Source: a virus. Taken from it: DNA of 20,483 bases. The stretch's first letter is position 1, and every line of letters starts with the position of its first letter. Positions 1 to 6,345 of this stretch are shown piece by piece. The translations under genes were made by a program, and so were the position numbers. Under the pieces are notes generated by a model. It did not search any database. It was not told the origin of the DNA and saw nothing but the letters and a program-made list of their open reading frames with translations. The DNA lies in the IMG/VR virus record IMGVR_UViG_3300023313_000032, positions 1-20,483 of that record. One strand, written 5' to 3'.

Positions 1-221
1 TCATTTTTAAGTTTAGTAAATATTGCTACATTTATTTTATACATAACAAATGGAACAATAATACAAAGTAAAAATACAATAAAAGATTTTAATCCATACC
101 ATTGTAATAGTTGTTGCGTAACTTCTGGTAATTCAGCTACTAAGAAATCACTGGCAGTATCAATACCGTTATTTGCTTTTGTTAATAAATCAGCAAGTGC
201 TTGTTGTAATTCGTTTGTCAT
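1..221 (-). CDS. Small membrane protein, possible holin (3' end cut by window edge)
   Basis: Seventy-three residues are visible before the frame leaves the window at base 1. An amphipathic N-terminal stretch (residues 1-40, with an ELPEVTQQLLQWYG segment) is followed by one strongly hydrophobic helix at about residues 46-66 and then lysines. The start ATG has an AGGAAT ribosome site. This layout resembles small phage holins, which form lesions in the inner membrane, but the C-terminus is missing and no lysozyme gene is in view. The holin reading is therefore inferred from shape only. Another small inner-membrane protein is equally possible. It is the last gene visible in the left-hand block. 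Confidence 0.6.
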   Translation of the reverse strand, partial: MTNELQQALADLLTKANNGIDTASDFLVAELPEVTQQLLQWYGLKSFIVFLLCIIVPFVMYKINVAIFTKLKN

Positions 222-231
222 AATTTTATTC

Positions 232-402
232 CTAATTTACAGGTAAGTTAAACTCTACAGAATTACCACATTCACACTTTACATGTATTTTTGTGTAGAA
301 TTCTGGGCTATGGTCTTTTTGTGTAGATACTTCTATCTCTCTACTGCAATATTCACAAGTTTCTTTAAATGTTTCTGCAAAGCTACTATCAAAATCATAC
401 AT
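232..402 (-). CDS. 56-residue zinc-ribbon-like protein
   Basis: A short gene with a clear AAAGGAAT ribosome site. It encodes two cysteine pairs, C16-x2-C19 and C43-x1-C45 (CECG), spaced like a small zinc ribbon. The rest is acidic and without a membrane segment. It sits between two hypothetical genes in the early-type block, with gaps of about 10 bases on each side. Fifteen bases covering its start codon and ribosome site are identical to those of the next gene downstream (start at 221). The function is unknown. Binding of zinc and contact with nucleic acid or a host protein are guesses from the cysteine pattern. Confidence 0.6.
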   Translation of the reverse strand: MYDFDSSFAETFKETCEYCSREIEVSTQKDHSPEFYTKIHVKCECGNSVEFNLPVN

Positions 403-414
403 AATTTTATTCCT

Positions 415-636
415 TTATTCATCTCCACAGGTAGTTAAGTAATCATTTATAAGATCATCACAAAACATTGCATCACTTTCTGATTCAAAATAATTGACAA
501 GTAAGAATCCATCAACTACTTGGTAATCTTCAAAATTACTATCTACTAATAAACTCTTTATTTTATCTTCTTCTTTATCTGATAATTTACTAATATCAAT
601 ACGAACGTAATATTCTTCTACTTGATGAATAGCCAT
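415..636 (-). CDS. Hypothetical acidic protein, 73 aa
   Basis: An acidic protein without recognised domain. The N-terminal part alternates as if forming a strand, a helix and a strand (EYYVRIDISKL, then a lysine/glutamate-rich helix, then a FLLVNYF strand). The C-terminus is a helix with many aspartates. This could be a small alpha/beta fold, but that is only a reading of the pattern. The start ATG overlaps the stop of the gene before it by one base (TAATG), and AAGGAAG lies upstream, so translation is probably coupled. I do not recognise the family. Confidence 0.6.
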   Translation of the reverse strand: MAIHQVEEYYVRIDISKLSDKEEDKIKSLLVDSNFEDYQVVDGFLLVNYFESESDAMFCDDLINDYLTTCGDE

Positions 637-971
637 TAGTAATTCTTCCTTTTGTTTGGTTTTTCAAATTTACGATACCAGCCCTTATTTGAAGTTTCTT
701 CAACATACGCATCATCGTCTAATTGAATGCTGTTTATATAATTAACCTCTGAAAACCTTTCACAAGAAAATGGTGGTTTAAAGGGAAATAAACCTCTTAG
801 TATTTCGCCACTATTACAAGGTACTGAAAACTCCATTATAACTGTATCACTTGGTTTATCGCTCTTACCCGATATAGAATGTATGAGTAAGGGATTATTA
901 CGCAAGACCTCCTCAATAGCCCCATAGACACACTCAGCTTCAACTGTTAGGGTTACTTCTATTTTAGCCAC
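636..971 (-). CDS. Hypothetical protein, 111 aa, GTG start
   Basis: The frame opens with GTG, which overlaps the TAG stop of the preceding gene by one base (TAGTG). No ATG lies near the N-terminus, and a GAGGG ribosome site sits about 10 bases upstream, so GTG is the likely start. The product begins with a beta-like stretch (IEVTLTVEAE) and ends in a basic tail (KFEKPNKRKNY). It has no signal peptide or membrane segment. I do not recognise the family and offer no function. The coupling suggests it is made together with the zinc-ribbon protein encoded just before it. Confidence 0.6.
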   Translation of the reverse strand: MAKIEVTLTVEAECVYGAIEEVLRNNPLLIHSISGKSDKPSDTVIMEFSVPCNSGEILRGLFPFKPPFSCERFSEVNYINSIQLDDDAYVEETSNKGWYRKFEKPNKRKNY

Positions 972-1447
972 TAGTACAAACCCTCACTGAATAACTTTTT
1001 CCCATTACCACCATTTCGTATTAAATCTATTGGTTGGCAATTAGCTAATACAACTTCCATTGCTTCCTCTCTAGTTCTGAACTCTCCAAACTGATTAATG
1101 AAGCCCTGCACTTCTTTGTTGGCTTCTCGTATTTTATGAAACTTCACCATACCTATATTATCAACTTGGCTGTGCATCAACTTATCCCAGTGCCTAGCAC
1201 CGCATAGTATTAAATCACCATATTTATTCGCTGCACAAACAATAATTTCAGTTGGTTTTTCTAAGTTGTTATCTTTCCAATGATCATCTCTATCTATTAA
1301 ATTTTCATCAGTACAATTAGGACAAGGAGCAAATTCACCATTGGCATAATTAACACCAGCATCAACAACACCGACTTCTTTGCCAATCAATTCAATACCA
1401 CATTTCCTGCAATGGTAATACGCATTTTCACCTACAAAATTAATCAT
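971..1447 (-). CDS. Zinc ribbon plus conserved phage C-terminal domain, 158 aa
   Basis: Two parts are visible. Residues 13-45 hold CRKC and CPNC pairs, a four-cysteine zinc ribbon. Residues 66-158 look like a domain found in many phage hypothetical proteins: a strand pair (IIVCAANKYGDLILCGARH), a central QGFINQFGEFRTREEA segment, and a closing LFSEGLY that matches the usual [L]-[YF]-S-E-x-L-[YW] ending. The role of that family is unknown to me. The start ATG overlaps the end of the gene before by eight bases and has a GAGGAA ribosome site. A fusion of a zinc ribbon to this domain could place it on a nucleic acid or host target, but that is inference. Confidence 0.72.
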   Translation of the reverse strand: MINFVGENAYYHCRKCGIELIGKEVGVVDAGVNYANGEFAPCPNCTDENLIDRDDHWKDNNLEKPTEIIVCAANKYGDLILCGARHWDKLMHSQVDNIGMVKFHKIREANKEVQGFINQFGEFRTREEAMEVVLANCQPIDLIRNGGNGKKLFSEGLY

Positions 1448-1616
1448 TAGTATGTTCCTCTACATTGTTCCAAGTAACGTTTCCACTTGATGAAACATTA
1501 CACGCTCGATTTGTAAAAATTATTGATATGTTATCCCCATCAACAAAGGATATTTTAATAAAATCTTCTCGCTTTACTAACTCAGTTATTTTTACTAAAG
1601 CAATTCTAATAAACAT
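1440..1616 (-). CDS. Hypothetical protein, 58 aa
   Basis: Found in what would otherwise be a 170-base gap. The ATG has a strong GAGGAG ribosome site 8 bases upstream, the stop of the preceding gene is two bases away, and the end overlaps the next gene by eight bases. Both junctions are typical of this genome, which supports a real gene. The product is a short chain that looks rich in beta strand (FIKISF, NISIIFTN) with a polar C-terminus. No family is recognised and no function can be suggested. Confidence 0.62.
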   Translation of the reverse strand: MFIRIALVKITELVKREDFIKISFVDGDNISIIFTNRACNVSSSGNVTWNNVEEHTND

Positions 1617-1617
1617 T

Positions 1618-1947
1618 TTATTGCTCCTCTAAATACTCTATTTCAATATCACCATTTTTATTAAAAGGCAGTATCTTAACTTTAATGTTAGGTAGTCTAT
1701 GGGCTACTTCAAGCTCCATTACTAGACCTACTGAATCATCATCAATAAAGTTACTTAATAGCTCATAGGGGTTGTCACAGCCATCCTCAGGACAATCTGG
1801 TAGCCAATATATTTCAGGTGTCTCTAATTGCTTTACACGAGCTTTCAGGGTATCTATTTCTAGTTGCATAAGGTTAATGTACTTAGGTGTAAGTTCTACT
1901 CTATCTGAAATATTGTGATATGCACCTCTGTCAAATTCTAGACTCAT
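1618..1947 (-). CDS. Hypothetical protein with short coiled coil, 109 aa
   Basis: Residues about 25-43 form a heptad-like helix (LMQLEIDTLKARVKQLE), suggesting a dimer. The rest is acidic, with a CPEDGCDNP turn and a C-terminal strand pair. The ribosome site is weak (GAGAG). No family is recognised. It belongs to the run of small genes that follow one another with a few bases between them downstream of the promoter at 6346-6374. Confidence 0.6.
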   Translation of the reverse strand: MSLEFDRGAYHNISDRVELTPKYINLMQLEIDTLKARVKQLETPEIYWLPDCPEDGCDNPYELLSNFIDDDSVGLVMELEVAHRLPNIKVKILPFNKNGDIEIEYLEEQ

Positions 1948-1961
1948 AAGTTACTCTCTAA

Positions 1962-2222
1962 TTAAGCTCTAGATAAAGCATCTAGCCATTGTTCATTTAA
2001 GTGAGTTCTTTCTTTTAATGTATCCATTGTTTCAATCATGCCATCCATATGTAGAAATAATTCATCTACCTTTATTACTGATCTAGTAGGCAATACTTCT
2101 TTATTTACTGTTAAGTAGTCCATCACATTGTTTAACGACTCACTAATACCATCAATATTTATGCTAAGAACTTCATTGTTTCTGTAGACTTCTGCTGCTA
2201 CTAATTTAGTTAATTCTTTCAT
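1962..2222 (-). CDS. Hypothetical helical protein, 86 aa
   Basis: A mostly helical, acidic protein with AAAGGAAT upstream of its ATG. It begins MKELTKLVAAE. A second start-proximal MKELT occurs in the gene at 3813-4187, but the rest differs. Hydrophobic residues repeat with helical spacing through most of the chain, so a small bundle or coiled-coil oligomer is likely. There is no membrane segment and no cysteine. I do not recognise the family. Confidence 0.6.
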   Translation of the reverse strand: MKELTKLVAAEVYRNNEVLSINIDGISESLNNVMDYLTVNKEVLPTRSVIKVDELFLHMDGMIETMDTLKERTHLNEQWLDALSRA

Positions 2223-2225
2223 TGT

Positions 2226-2417
2226 TTATTCCTTTAGTTTATTTTTATTAATAAACTTTCTTGCTAGTTTTTCATTAAAGTCACCTGTTGTTTCAATTAA
2301 TCGCTTATGTTCAAACATAGCAAAACGAGCTATTTCTTCTATGCTCATTGGTGAACCAGCATTACGCATTTTCCTAGCTTGTATTAAAATGAGTTCTTCT
2401 AAGTTATGTTCTTTCAT
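2226..2417 (-). CDS. Hypothetical protein, 63 aa
   Basis: A small basic protein. The frame is open to a TTG two codons further upstream, but the ATG at 2417 is preferred. The ribosome site is weak (GGGTTG), so this start is uncertain. The central part (SPMSIEEIARFAMFEHKRL) looks like two helices with a turn, as in small DNA-binding folds, but it is too short to assign. It lies three bases upstream of the next gene. The function is unknown. Confidence 0.55.
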   Translation of the reverse strand: MKEHNLEELILIQARKMRNAGSPMSIEEIARFAMFEHKRLIETTGDFNEKLARKFINKNKLKE

Positions 2418-2433
2418 AATCAACCCGCACCTT

Positions 2434-2772
2434 TTACCTATTAATGCTTTCTAAGTCATCCCATATCCCACTTTTGCAAAGAGATGTTATCTTTTTTGTA
2501 TCGGTAGGCATCTTAAAAGGTTTGGCGTATGACCATTGCTCAATACCATCATATTCGTTTCTCCATAATTTAATGCCATCACTAAATACTATAATTAAAT
2601 CACTAGCAATTTCTTGTGCAGCGTAGTCATTATCGTATTCTATATTTGCAAGAATTTCGTATTCCTGCCAGTTGCAACAGTAGCCTGTGTATTCAGCACC
2701 GATATAAATTATGTCACTAACTTCATGTCCTGACTCTTTTATATCTATTAATGTTTCTCTTAGTAAATTCAT
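2434..2772 (-). CDS. Hypothetical protein, 112 aa
   Basis: The ATG at 2772 has a GGGAT ribosome site and lies within the end of the preceding gene. An upstream TTG in the same frame (2784) is less likely. The protein has a helical N-terminus, a middle region with paired cysteines (YCCNWQEYEIL) and a long alternating stretch ending in an acidic and tryptophan-rich segment (DGIKLWRNEYDG). The overall pattern is a compact alpha/beta domain that I do not recognise. The cysteines are too few and too close for a standard zinc site. Confidence 0.6.
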   Translation of the reverse strand: MNLLRETLIDIKESGHEVSDIIYIGAEYTGYCCNWQEYEILANIEYDNDYAAQEIASDLIIVFSDGIKLWRNEYDGIEQWSYAKPFKMPTDTKKITSLCKSGIWDDLESINR

Positions 2773-2774
2773 AA

Positions 2775-3245
2775 TTAATCCCAACCATTAGGTTTATGTT
2801 CGTTTAGCCATTCAATAAATTTAGTAGCATTTTCTTGTGACATGAATATAGCTGAGGCTTGAATCGTACGCATAGACAAATAATTCCAAATTTTATTTTC
2901 AACATCAAAATATACTTGATAGTTGTTTAGTGATTTATTAAACTCATAACCATCAGCAAACTCAACTGCTTTACGAATGAACCAGAAATTTTTAGTTAGA
3001 TAATCTGCAACCTTTCCACATTCCTCATCATCTACGAAAATAGCAGGACTTGAGTCTTGTATGCCACTATCAAATCCACAGTCAATTTCAAGCTGGAATC
3101 GCCCTGATTGTATATCAGTACACAGCGTATAATAGTTTGACTCTGTTATAGGTATTTCAAACATTGGTTCAGGTTTACTAACCACTTGTTCTTTTAATTC
3201 AGCTAGTTCTTTTTCTAGTTGTTCAATTCTTTTTAATGTATTCAT
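2775..3245 (-). CDS. Hypothetical protein with N-terminal coiled coil, 156 aa
   Basis: Residues 3-22 form a clear leucine-rich heptad helix (LKRIEQLEKELAELKEQ), so the protein probably oligomerises. After a proline-containing linker comes a globular part of about 125 residues with several aromatic clusters and a closing helix (ENATKFIEWLNEH). GAGGATC precedes the ATG. The start overlaps the end of the preceding gene by four bases. The overall plan of coiled-coil handle plus a single domain is common among phage proteins that bind a host target, but I do not recognise this one. Confidence 0.62.
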   Translation of the reverse strand: MNTLKRIEQLEKELAELKEQVVSKPEPMFEIPITESNYYTLCTDIQSGRFQLEIDCGFDSGIQDSSPAIFVDDEECGKVADYLTKNFWFIRKAVEFADGYEFNKSLNNYQVYFDVENKIWNYLSMRTIQASAIFMSQENATKFIEWLNEHKPNGWD

Positions 3246-3472
3246 TGTTGATCCTCAATACCTCTAGTTACATAATCAAATAATAAGTCTGATTTTGTTG
3301 CTCTCCAGCATTCATAACCATTTTTCATTACAATAACGGCTGCTGGTCTTTGATCTTCATCATATTCATTGGGATCATCGACAAACTCTGTGTAACAACC
3401 AGTTCCATCATTATCAATATCACCATGTATCAATTTGAATAATGCTTTCATTCTTTCATCTATATCATTCAC
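3242..3472 (-). CDS. Hypothetical protein, 76 aa, GTG start
   Basis: The start is GTG, overlapping the TGA of the gene before it (GTGA), with AGGGA just upstream. The first ATG downstream is out of frame, so GTG decides the start. The protein is acidic, with DDPNEYDEDQRP in the middle followed by a strand (AAVIVMKNGYECWRA) and a final helix. It is likely translated by re-initiation after its neighbour. The function is unknown. Confidence 0.6.
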   Translation of the reverse strand: MNDIDERMKALFKLIHGDIDNDGTGCYTEFVDDPNEYDEDQRPAAVIVMKNGYECWRATKSDLLFDYVTRGIEDQQ

Positions 3473-3816
3473 AATCCCTCTCCCTCTGTGTATTCCTTTT
3501 TAAAGCAAGCTATTCTATCTCTCCCTGCTGCTTTGTCTGCGTGTGCTTTACTGTCGTACATAGCAACTGAACCAACAGCATAAATATTAATCCAAGCAGT
3601 ATGCTTCACAGGAGCCATGAGTAAGTCCTGTGCATGATCAGCATATTCAAAGTAACTACCTGACTTTGTATAAGTACGTATCTGTCCATCAACTACACAA
3701 TGTAATGGGAATTCACCATCTGGTGCATCAAATAAATGTAGTTGAGTGACTTTTTCACCATCACGAGTTACTACCTTTGCACCTGCTAGTGCTTGTTCTA
3801 AATTAAATTTTTTCAT
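3469..3816 (-). CDS. Conserved phage hypothetical protein, 115 aa
   Basis: This resembles a small protein carried by many unrelated phages. The signature is an N-terminal L-E-x-A-L-A-G then VVTRDG-x-KVTQL (residues 6-25), followed by VVDGQIRTYTKSGSY and a segment ending DLLM (about residues 41-67). The remainder (about 70-115) may be a separate small domain containing AVGSVAMYDSKAHAD and a lysine-rich tail. The biochemical role of this family is not known to me. A start with AGGAAG upstream and overlapping borders on both sides place it within the early-type gene run. Confidence 0.7.
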   Translation of the reverse strand: MKKFNLEQALAGAKVVTRDGEKVTQLHLFDAPDGEFPLHCVVDGQIRTYTKSGSYFEYADHAQDLLMAPVKHTAWINIYAVGSVAMYDSKAHADKAAGRDRIACFKKEYTEGEGL

Positions 3817-4187
3817 TGTTTATGCTTCCTAATTATTGCTAAACATATAGCTTTGTTAAGTGATTCTGAGTGCATACTTAAATTACTGTATCGCCAAGTA
3901 CAGTGCCATTCTTTATCTGCCTGAAAAATCTCTAGTCTGTGTTTAACTACTAACTTGAAACATAAAGCATCATTTGTTAAAGGGTTATACAAATATTCTT
4001 TTCTTTTTGCTTCAACTACTTTGTAGTCCTCTACAGTTTTACATTGTGCAAACTCACATGAGATATTGGCTCTTGTACCAAATGTACAGCTTATGTTTAG
4101 TAAGAAGTTATTAGATAGCTCTCTGACCTCTACCTGTTCTATTTCAGCTATTTTTTTACATAATTCTAAGTCAGTTAATTCTTTCAT
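3813..4187 (-). CDS. Conserved phage hypothetical protein, 124 aa
   Basis: The C-terminal half matches a motif order I recognise from many small phage proteins: YNPLTNDALCFKLVVKH, then a tryptophan-containing strand, then a closing LNKAICLAIIRKH helix (residues about 66-122). Such proteins are usually listed as unknown or near the NinX/DUF2591 group. I am unsure of the exact family. An AAGGAATTAG ribosome site precedes the ATG. It overlaps its downstream neighbour by four bases and a possible small gene upstream by 17. Confidence 0.68.
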   Translation of the reverse strand: MKELTDLELCKKIAEIEQVEVRELSNNFLLNISCTFGTRANISCEFAQCKTVEDYKVVEAKRKEYLYNPLTNDALCFKLVVKHRLEIFQADKEWHCTWRYSNLSMHSESLNKAICLAIIRKHKQ

Positions 4188-4269
4188 TATCTAATTCCTT
4201 AAAACATTGGCTCATAACTTCTACATACTCTCTAGCATCATCTATATCAGTAGGTAACCATTTAGCCAT
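4171..4269 (-). CDS. Possible microprotein, 32 aa
   Basis: A 32-residue frame starts at an ATG 13 bases after a strong AGGAGG sequence and ends inside the next gene. The product is acidic and helical (TDIDDAREYVEVMSQ) with no other feature. It fills space between the 43-residue gene and the 124-residue gene, both of which have good ribosome sites. The long ribosome-site spacing and the 28-base overlap with the upstream gene keep confidence low. It could instead be chance coding potential. Confidence 0.35.
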   Translation of the reverse strand: MAKWLPTDIDDAREYVEVMSQCFKELDNERIN

Positions 4270-4373
4270 AATGACTTTCCACCCTCCTGTGGGGGTTTTA
4301 TATATATATCAATAATTAAGCTATCATCAACATAACCTGTAATTCCATATCCATCTTTCTCTACATAAATCAT
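4242..4373 (-). CDS. Hypothetical protein, 43 aa
   Basis: The ATG overlaps the TGA of the preceding gene (ATGA) and has AAGGAAT seven bases upstream, the best evidence that this short frame is used. The chain is probably beta-rich (MIYVEKDGYGITGYV, then SLIIDIYIK) followed by a glycine/proline turn (KPPQEGG). The stretch encoding that turn is the only G+C-rich patch nearby. No family is recognised. Confidence 0.55.
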   Translation of the reverse strand: MIYVEKDGYGITGYVDDSLIIDIYIKPPQEGGKSLWLNGYLLI

Positions 4374-4588
4374 TTGGTATTCCTTACTGATGTAAATCCA
4401 TTATGCCAAGCAGCTTTTAATTTCTTACCAAAGCTACCTGTTGCTGTGTATGGATTAGCTGTAATGTCAAACACGTACACTTTCCAGCTATGTGCACTTT
4501 TCTTTGCATACTTTTCTTTTGCTGCTTTACAACCTTTGCCAAATGCAGTTTTTAAGTCAGCATTATTATCAACGGTGTATTCCATCAT
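4370..4588 (-). CDS. Hypothetical basic protein, 72 aa
   Basis: Two adjacent ATG codons open the frame behind GAGGAAG, and either could be used. The product is strongly basic: residues about 13-33 carry many lysines and alanines, and residues 50-72 are again basic (GSFGKKLKAAWHNGF). A small nucleic-acid-binding or RNA-polymerase-binding role would fit the charge, but nothing proves it. Its stop overlaps the start of the next small gene. Confidence 0.6.
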   Translation of the reverse strand: MMEYTVDNNADLKTAFGKGCKAAKEKYAKKSAHSWKVYVFDITANPYTATGSFGKKLKAAWHNGFTSVRNTK

Positions 4589-4597
4589 CTTACTTCC

Positions 4598-5257
4598 TCA
4601 CTTAAATAAATTATTAACAGAGTCGTAAACTTCTACAGGTAATACACTCGTATACTTACTTTCACCTTGAGGTAAATACTGAATCAAGTTAGGTAATAAT
4701 TCCTTTAGCTTAGTGTCTGTAGTGATGCCTTGAAGTGATTCCCACAATGTTGTGCCAGCAGTATAAATTTCTTCTTCTAAGACTTTCTTAGAGTCCAATG
4801 CAGCATTAATAATCTTATACATTGGTGTAGTCTTTTCAGCTAAAAGATAGTCATAGTTGTCTAGTAGAGGAATAACAGGTGTTGCTGTGGATTTAAAAGA
4901 AATATTAGAAATATCATAATTGCTACGATTATTTTGTGGATCACCAATTTTGGCAATAACTTCACCTTTGTTTGTCCATGTTTTATGTTGTCCGATTAAT
5001 ACCTCAATTTTAGGCTGAATATATGTATTTCCTGTTGAAGTTTTAATCCCTAATTTGACACTTGATCTTACCTTAATATATTTATGAAACTCAGCAGGCA
5101 CACCCAAATACCAATCAACTACTTCTTTATTATATTCAAGGTAAGCATTACATAAAGTTTCCTGAACTTCCTTTTCCCAAGTTTTAATGCGTGAACCAAA
5201 CACTTTATTAAGTGCATTTGATACGATTTCTTTTTTTAATTTAATTGATAATTTCAT
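4598..5257 (-). CDS. Nmad5-like protein, 219 aa
   Basis: The general plan fits the phage family named nucleotide modification associated domain 5: an N-terminal MKLS-x-x-LKKEI-x-x-NAL opening, a tyrosine/tryptophan-containing helical region, and a C-terminal TT-x-TKLKELLPNLIQYLP segment before a proline-hydrophobic end. I place it there from memory of this pattern, not from a search. The family is named for its association with phage DNA-modification genes, but its biochemical function is unknown and no modification enzyme is visible in this window. The start has a perfect AAGGAG and overlaps the preceding gene by 17 bases. It is the largest gene of the left-hand block. Confidence 0.6.
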   Translation of the reverse strand: MKLSIKLKKEIVSNALNKVFGSRIKTWEKEVQETLCNAYLEYNKEVVDWYLGVPAEFHKYIKVRSSVKLGIKTSTGNTYIQPKIEVLIGQHKTWTNKGEVIAKIGDPQNNRSNYDISNISFKSTATPVIPLLDNYDYLLAEKTTPMYKIINAALDSKKVLEEEIYTAGTTLWESLQGITTDTKLKELLPNLIQYLPQGESKYTSVLPVEVYDSVNNLFK

Positions 5258-5450
5258 TGTGATACTCCTTACTAGTTATTTCTTTGAGTTCTTCACCATC
5301 TAAATGAGACATAAAGTTCTTTATATAAAACTTATTATTACGTTCTTCTATATTTTCAATAGGTAAATCCCAACCACGGGTTGTATATCCAGTTCTTGTA
5401 AGTTCCATGAATGATGTTTTACATACATGTATAAATTTTGGTAGTTTCAT
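5241..5450 (-). CDS. Hypothetical protein, 69 aa
   Basis: A short soluble protein with AAGGAAAT upstream of its ATG, which overlaps the stop of the gene before it by one base. The N-terminus is basic and the C-terminal third acidic (HLDGEELKEITSKEYHNE). The short strand-like pieces separated by turns do not point to a known fold. No function is offered. Confidence 0.58.
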   Translation of the reverse strand: MKLPKFIHVCKTSFMELTRTGYTTRGWDLPIENIEERNNKFYIKNFMSHLDGEELKEITSKEYHNEIIN

Positions 5451-5647
5451 TACTTATTTCCTTTTTGATATTCATTAATATCTAGTATGGTTAGCTCTAA
5501 TGAGTAACCTTTACCATTGAAGTTATATGTTAAAGACTGAACAGACTTGATATTGCTATCCATAGGTAGAACTCTGTTGCTGCCTACTAAACAAGGTGAT
5601 TTAAAAGAATTCCATAATACTTTTAATACTTCCCATCTACTTAACAT
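5450..5647 (-). CDS. Hypothetical protein, 65 aa
   Basis: A small protein with a tryptophan-rich N-terminal helix (MLSRWEVLKVLWNSF) and a beta-like C-terminal half (SLTYNFNGKGYSLELTILDI). There is no clear ribosome site, so translation may depend on the gene before it, which ends 36 bases upstream. I do not recognise the family. Confidence 0.52.
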   Translation of the reverse strand: MLSRWEVLKVLWNSFKSPCLVGSNRVLPMDSNIKSVQSLTYNFNGKGYSLELTILDINEYQKGNK

Positions 5648-5683
5648 TTTAATTCACTGTATTCTTTTCTGACTAAATCCAAA

Positions 5684-5902
5684 TTATTCATCATATCTGC
5701 AAAATACAAAAAAATCCATCACTTCATCTACATATTCTACAAACCTATCATTCAACATAAACCAAGAAGAAAATTCTTTTGCTCCTTTATTTAATATGTT
5801 TGTGAATATTTCCATCAAATCATGGTTAGATAAAAATTCTTTATGTTCCTCTAACCATTCTTCACGGACAAAATCTATAGGTAGTGGATTTTTATTGTTC
5901 AT
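5684..5902 (-). CDS. Hypothetical acidic protein, 72 aa
   Basis: The frame holds two ATG codons six bases apart. AGGA directly abuts the first (5908), while the second (5902) has it at a normal distance, so 5902 is chosen. The product is acidic, helical and rich in phenylalanine and tryptophan (SSWFMLNDRFVEYVDEVMDFFVF). Its acidic surface could act as a DNA mimic or protein-binding helix pair, which is inference only. The function is unknown. Confidence 0.55.
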   Translation of the reverse strand: MNNKNPLPIDFVREEWLEEHKEFLSNHDLMEIFTNILNKGAKEFSSWFMLNDRFVEYVDEVMDFFVFCRYDE

Positions 5903-5910
5903 ATTCATTC

Positions 5911-6060
5911 CTAGTTAAATAGTTGATATGCAGTTAAAGCGCCTACAAAACCAATACCAAAACGATATAATATAGGACATTTTTTATTAATAGCAGCAAC
6001 CAATAAATCTATGCCAATAAACCCTAAAATAAATCCAGCTAAAAGCCATAAATAAATCAT
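5911..6060 (-). CDS. Two-helix small membrane protein, 49 aa
   Basis: The ATG overlaps the TGA of the preceding gene (ATGA), so translation is probably coupled. The chain has a hydrophobic helix at about residues 3-23 (MIYLWLLAGFILGFIGIDLL), a short basic turn (NKKCP) and a second, glycine-rich helix to the end (RFGIGFVGALTAY). It should sit in the inner membrane as a hairpin with the basic turn in the cytoplasm. It is the second gene after the promoter at 6346-6374. Its role is unknown. Small early phage membrane proteins often affect superinfection or host membrane proteins. Confidence 0.6.
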   Translation of the reverse strand: MIYLWLLAGFILGFIGIDLLVAAINKKCPILYRFGIGFVGALTAYQLFN

Positions 6061-6320
6061 TGCATTACTCCTAAAAATTTACCAATTATTTCTAATCCTT
6101 GGTATTGTATTAAATATTGTTCTTTATATTTTCCATCCTTAGATATGATCAAAACAACAAGCTTTCCCTGAGCTATGAATTGCTCTTGTATTTTATCGCA
6201 TATTAACCCTTTACGCCTAACCGCTACGATAAACCTACTTATATGTGTATCGAATTGCTTATTCCAATTTTCTTGTGGCTGTGTATCAGTGCCAAATATT
6301 TTTGCAAACTCTTGTTGCAT
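6057..6320 (-). CDS. First gene of the early-type block, 87 aa, unknown
   Basis: The frame is open further upstream, but the ATG at 6320 has GGAG at a good distance, whereas an upstream ATG at 6347 lies inside the promoter and has none. The protein has a polar N-terminus, a basic stretch (FIVAVRRKGLICDKIQ) and a strand pair (KLVVLIISKDGKYKEQYLI) before a C-terminal helix. As the first gene after a consensus promoter it should be strongly made on entry. I do not recognise it. Confidence 0.6.
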   Translation of the reverse strand: MQQEFAKIFGTDTQPQENWNKQFDTHISRFIVAVRRKGLICDKIQEQFIAQGKLVVLIISKDGKYKEQYLIQYQGLEIIGKFLGVMQ

Positions 6321-6345
6321 TGATGTTCTCCAAGTAAGTACAAAC

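Noticed and set aside
1929-1934. Other minus-strand TTGACA hexamers (also 10130-10135, 16161-16166 and 18016-18021)
   Set aside because: No acceptable -10 hexamer lies 16-18 bases downstream, and all fall within coding sequence.
2423-2423. TTG starts upstream of the chosen ATG (also at 2784 and 12125)
   Set aside because: An in-frame ATG lies a few codons downstream in each case, at 2772 and 12107 with a better placed ribosome site; at 2417 the site is weak but TTG has no better one.
2444-2626. Plus-strand open frame opposite the gene at 2434-2772
   Set aside because: It mirrors a better minus-strand gene, has no ribosome site, and no other rightward gene exists in the window. The same applies to plus-strand frames at 4374-4628, 13972-14169, 15466-15669 and 18376-18615.
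4281-4297. G+C-rich patch that could fold as a short hairpin before a TATATATA run
   Set aside because: Pairing is broken by mismatches and the stretch is coding for the 43-residue protein on the minus strand.
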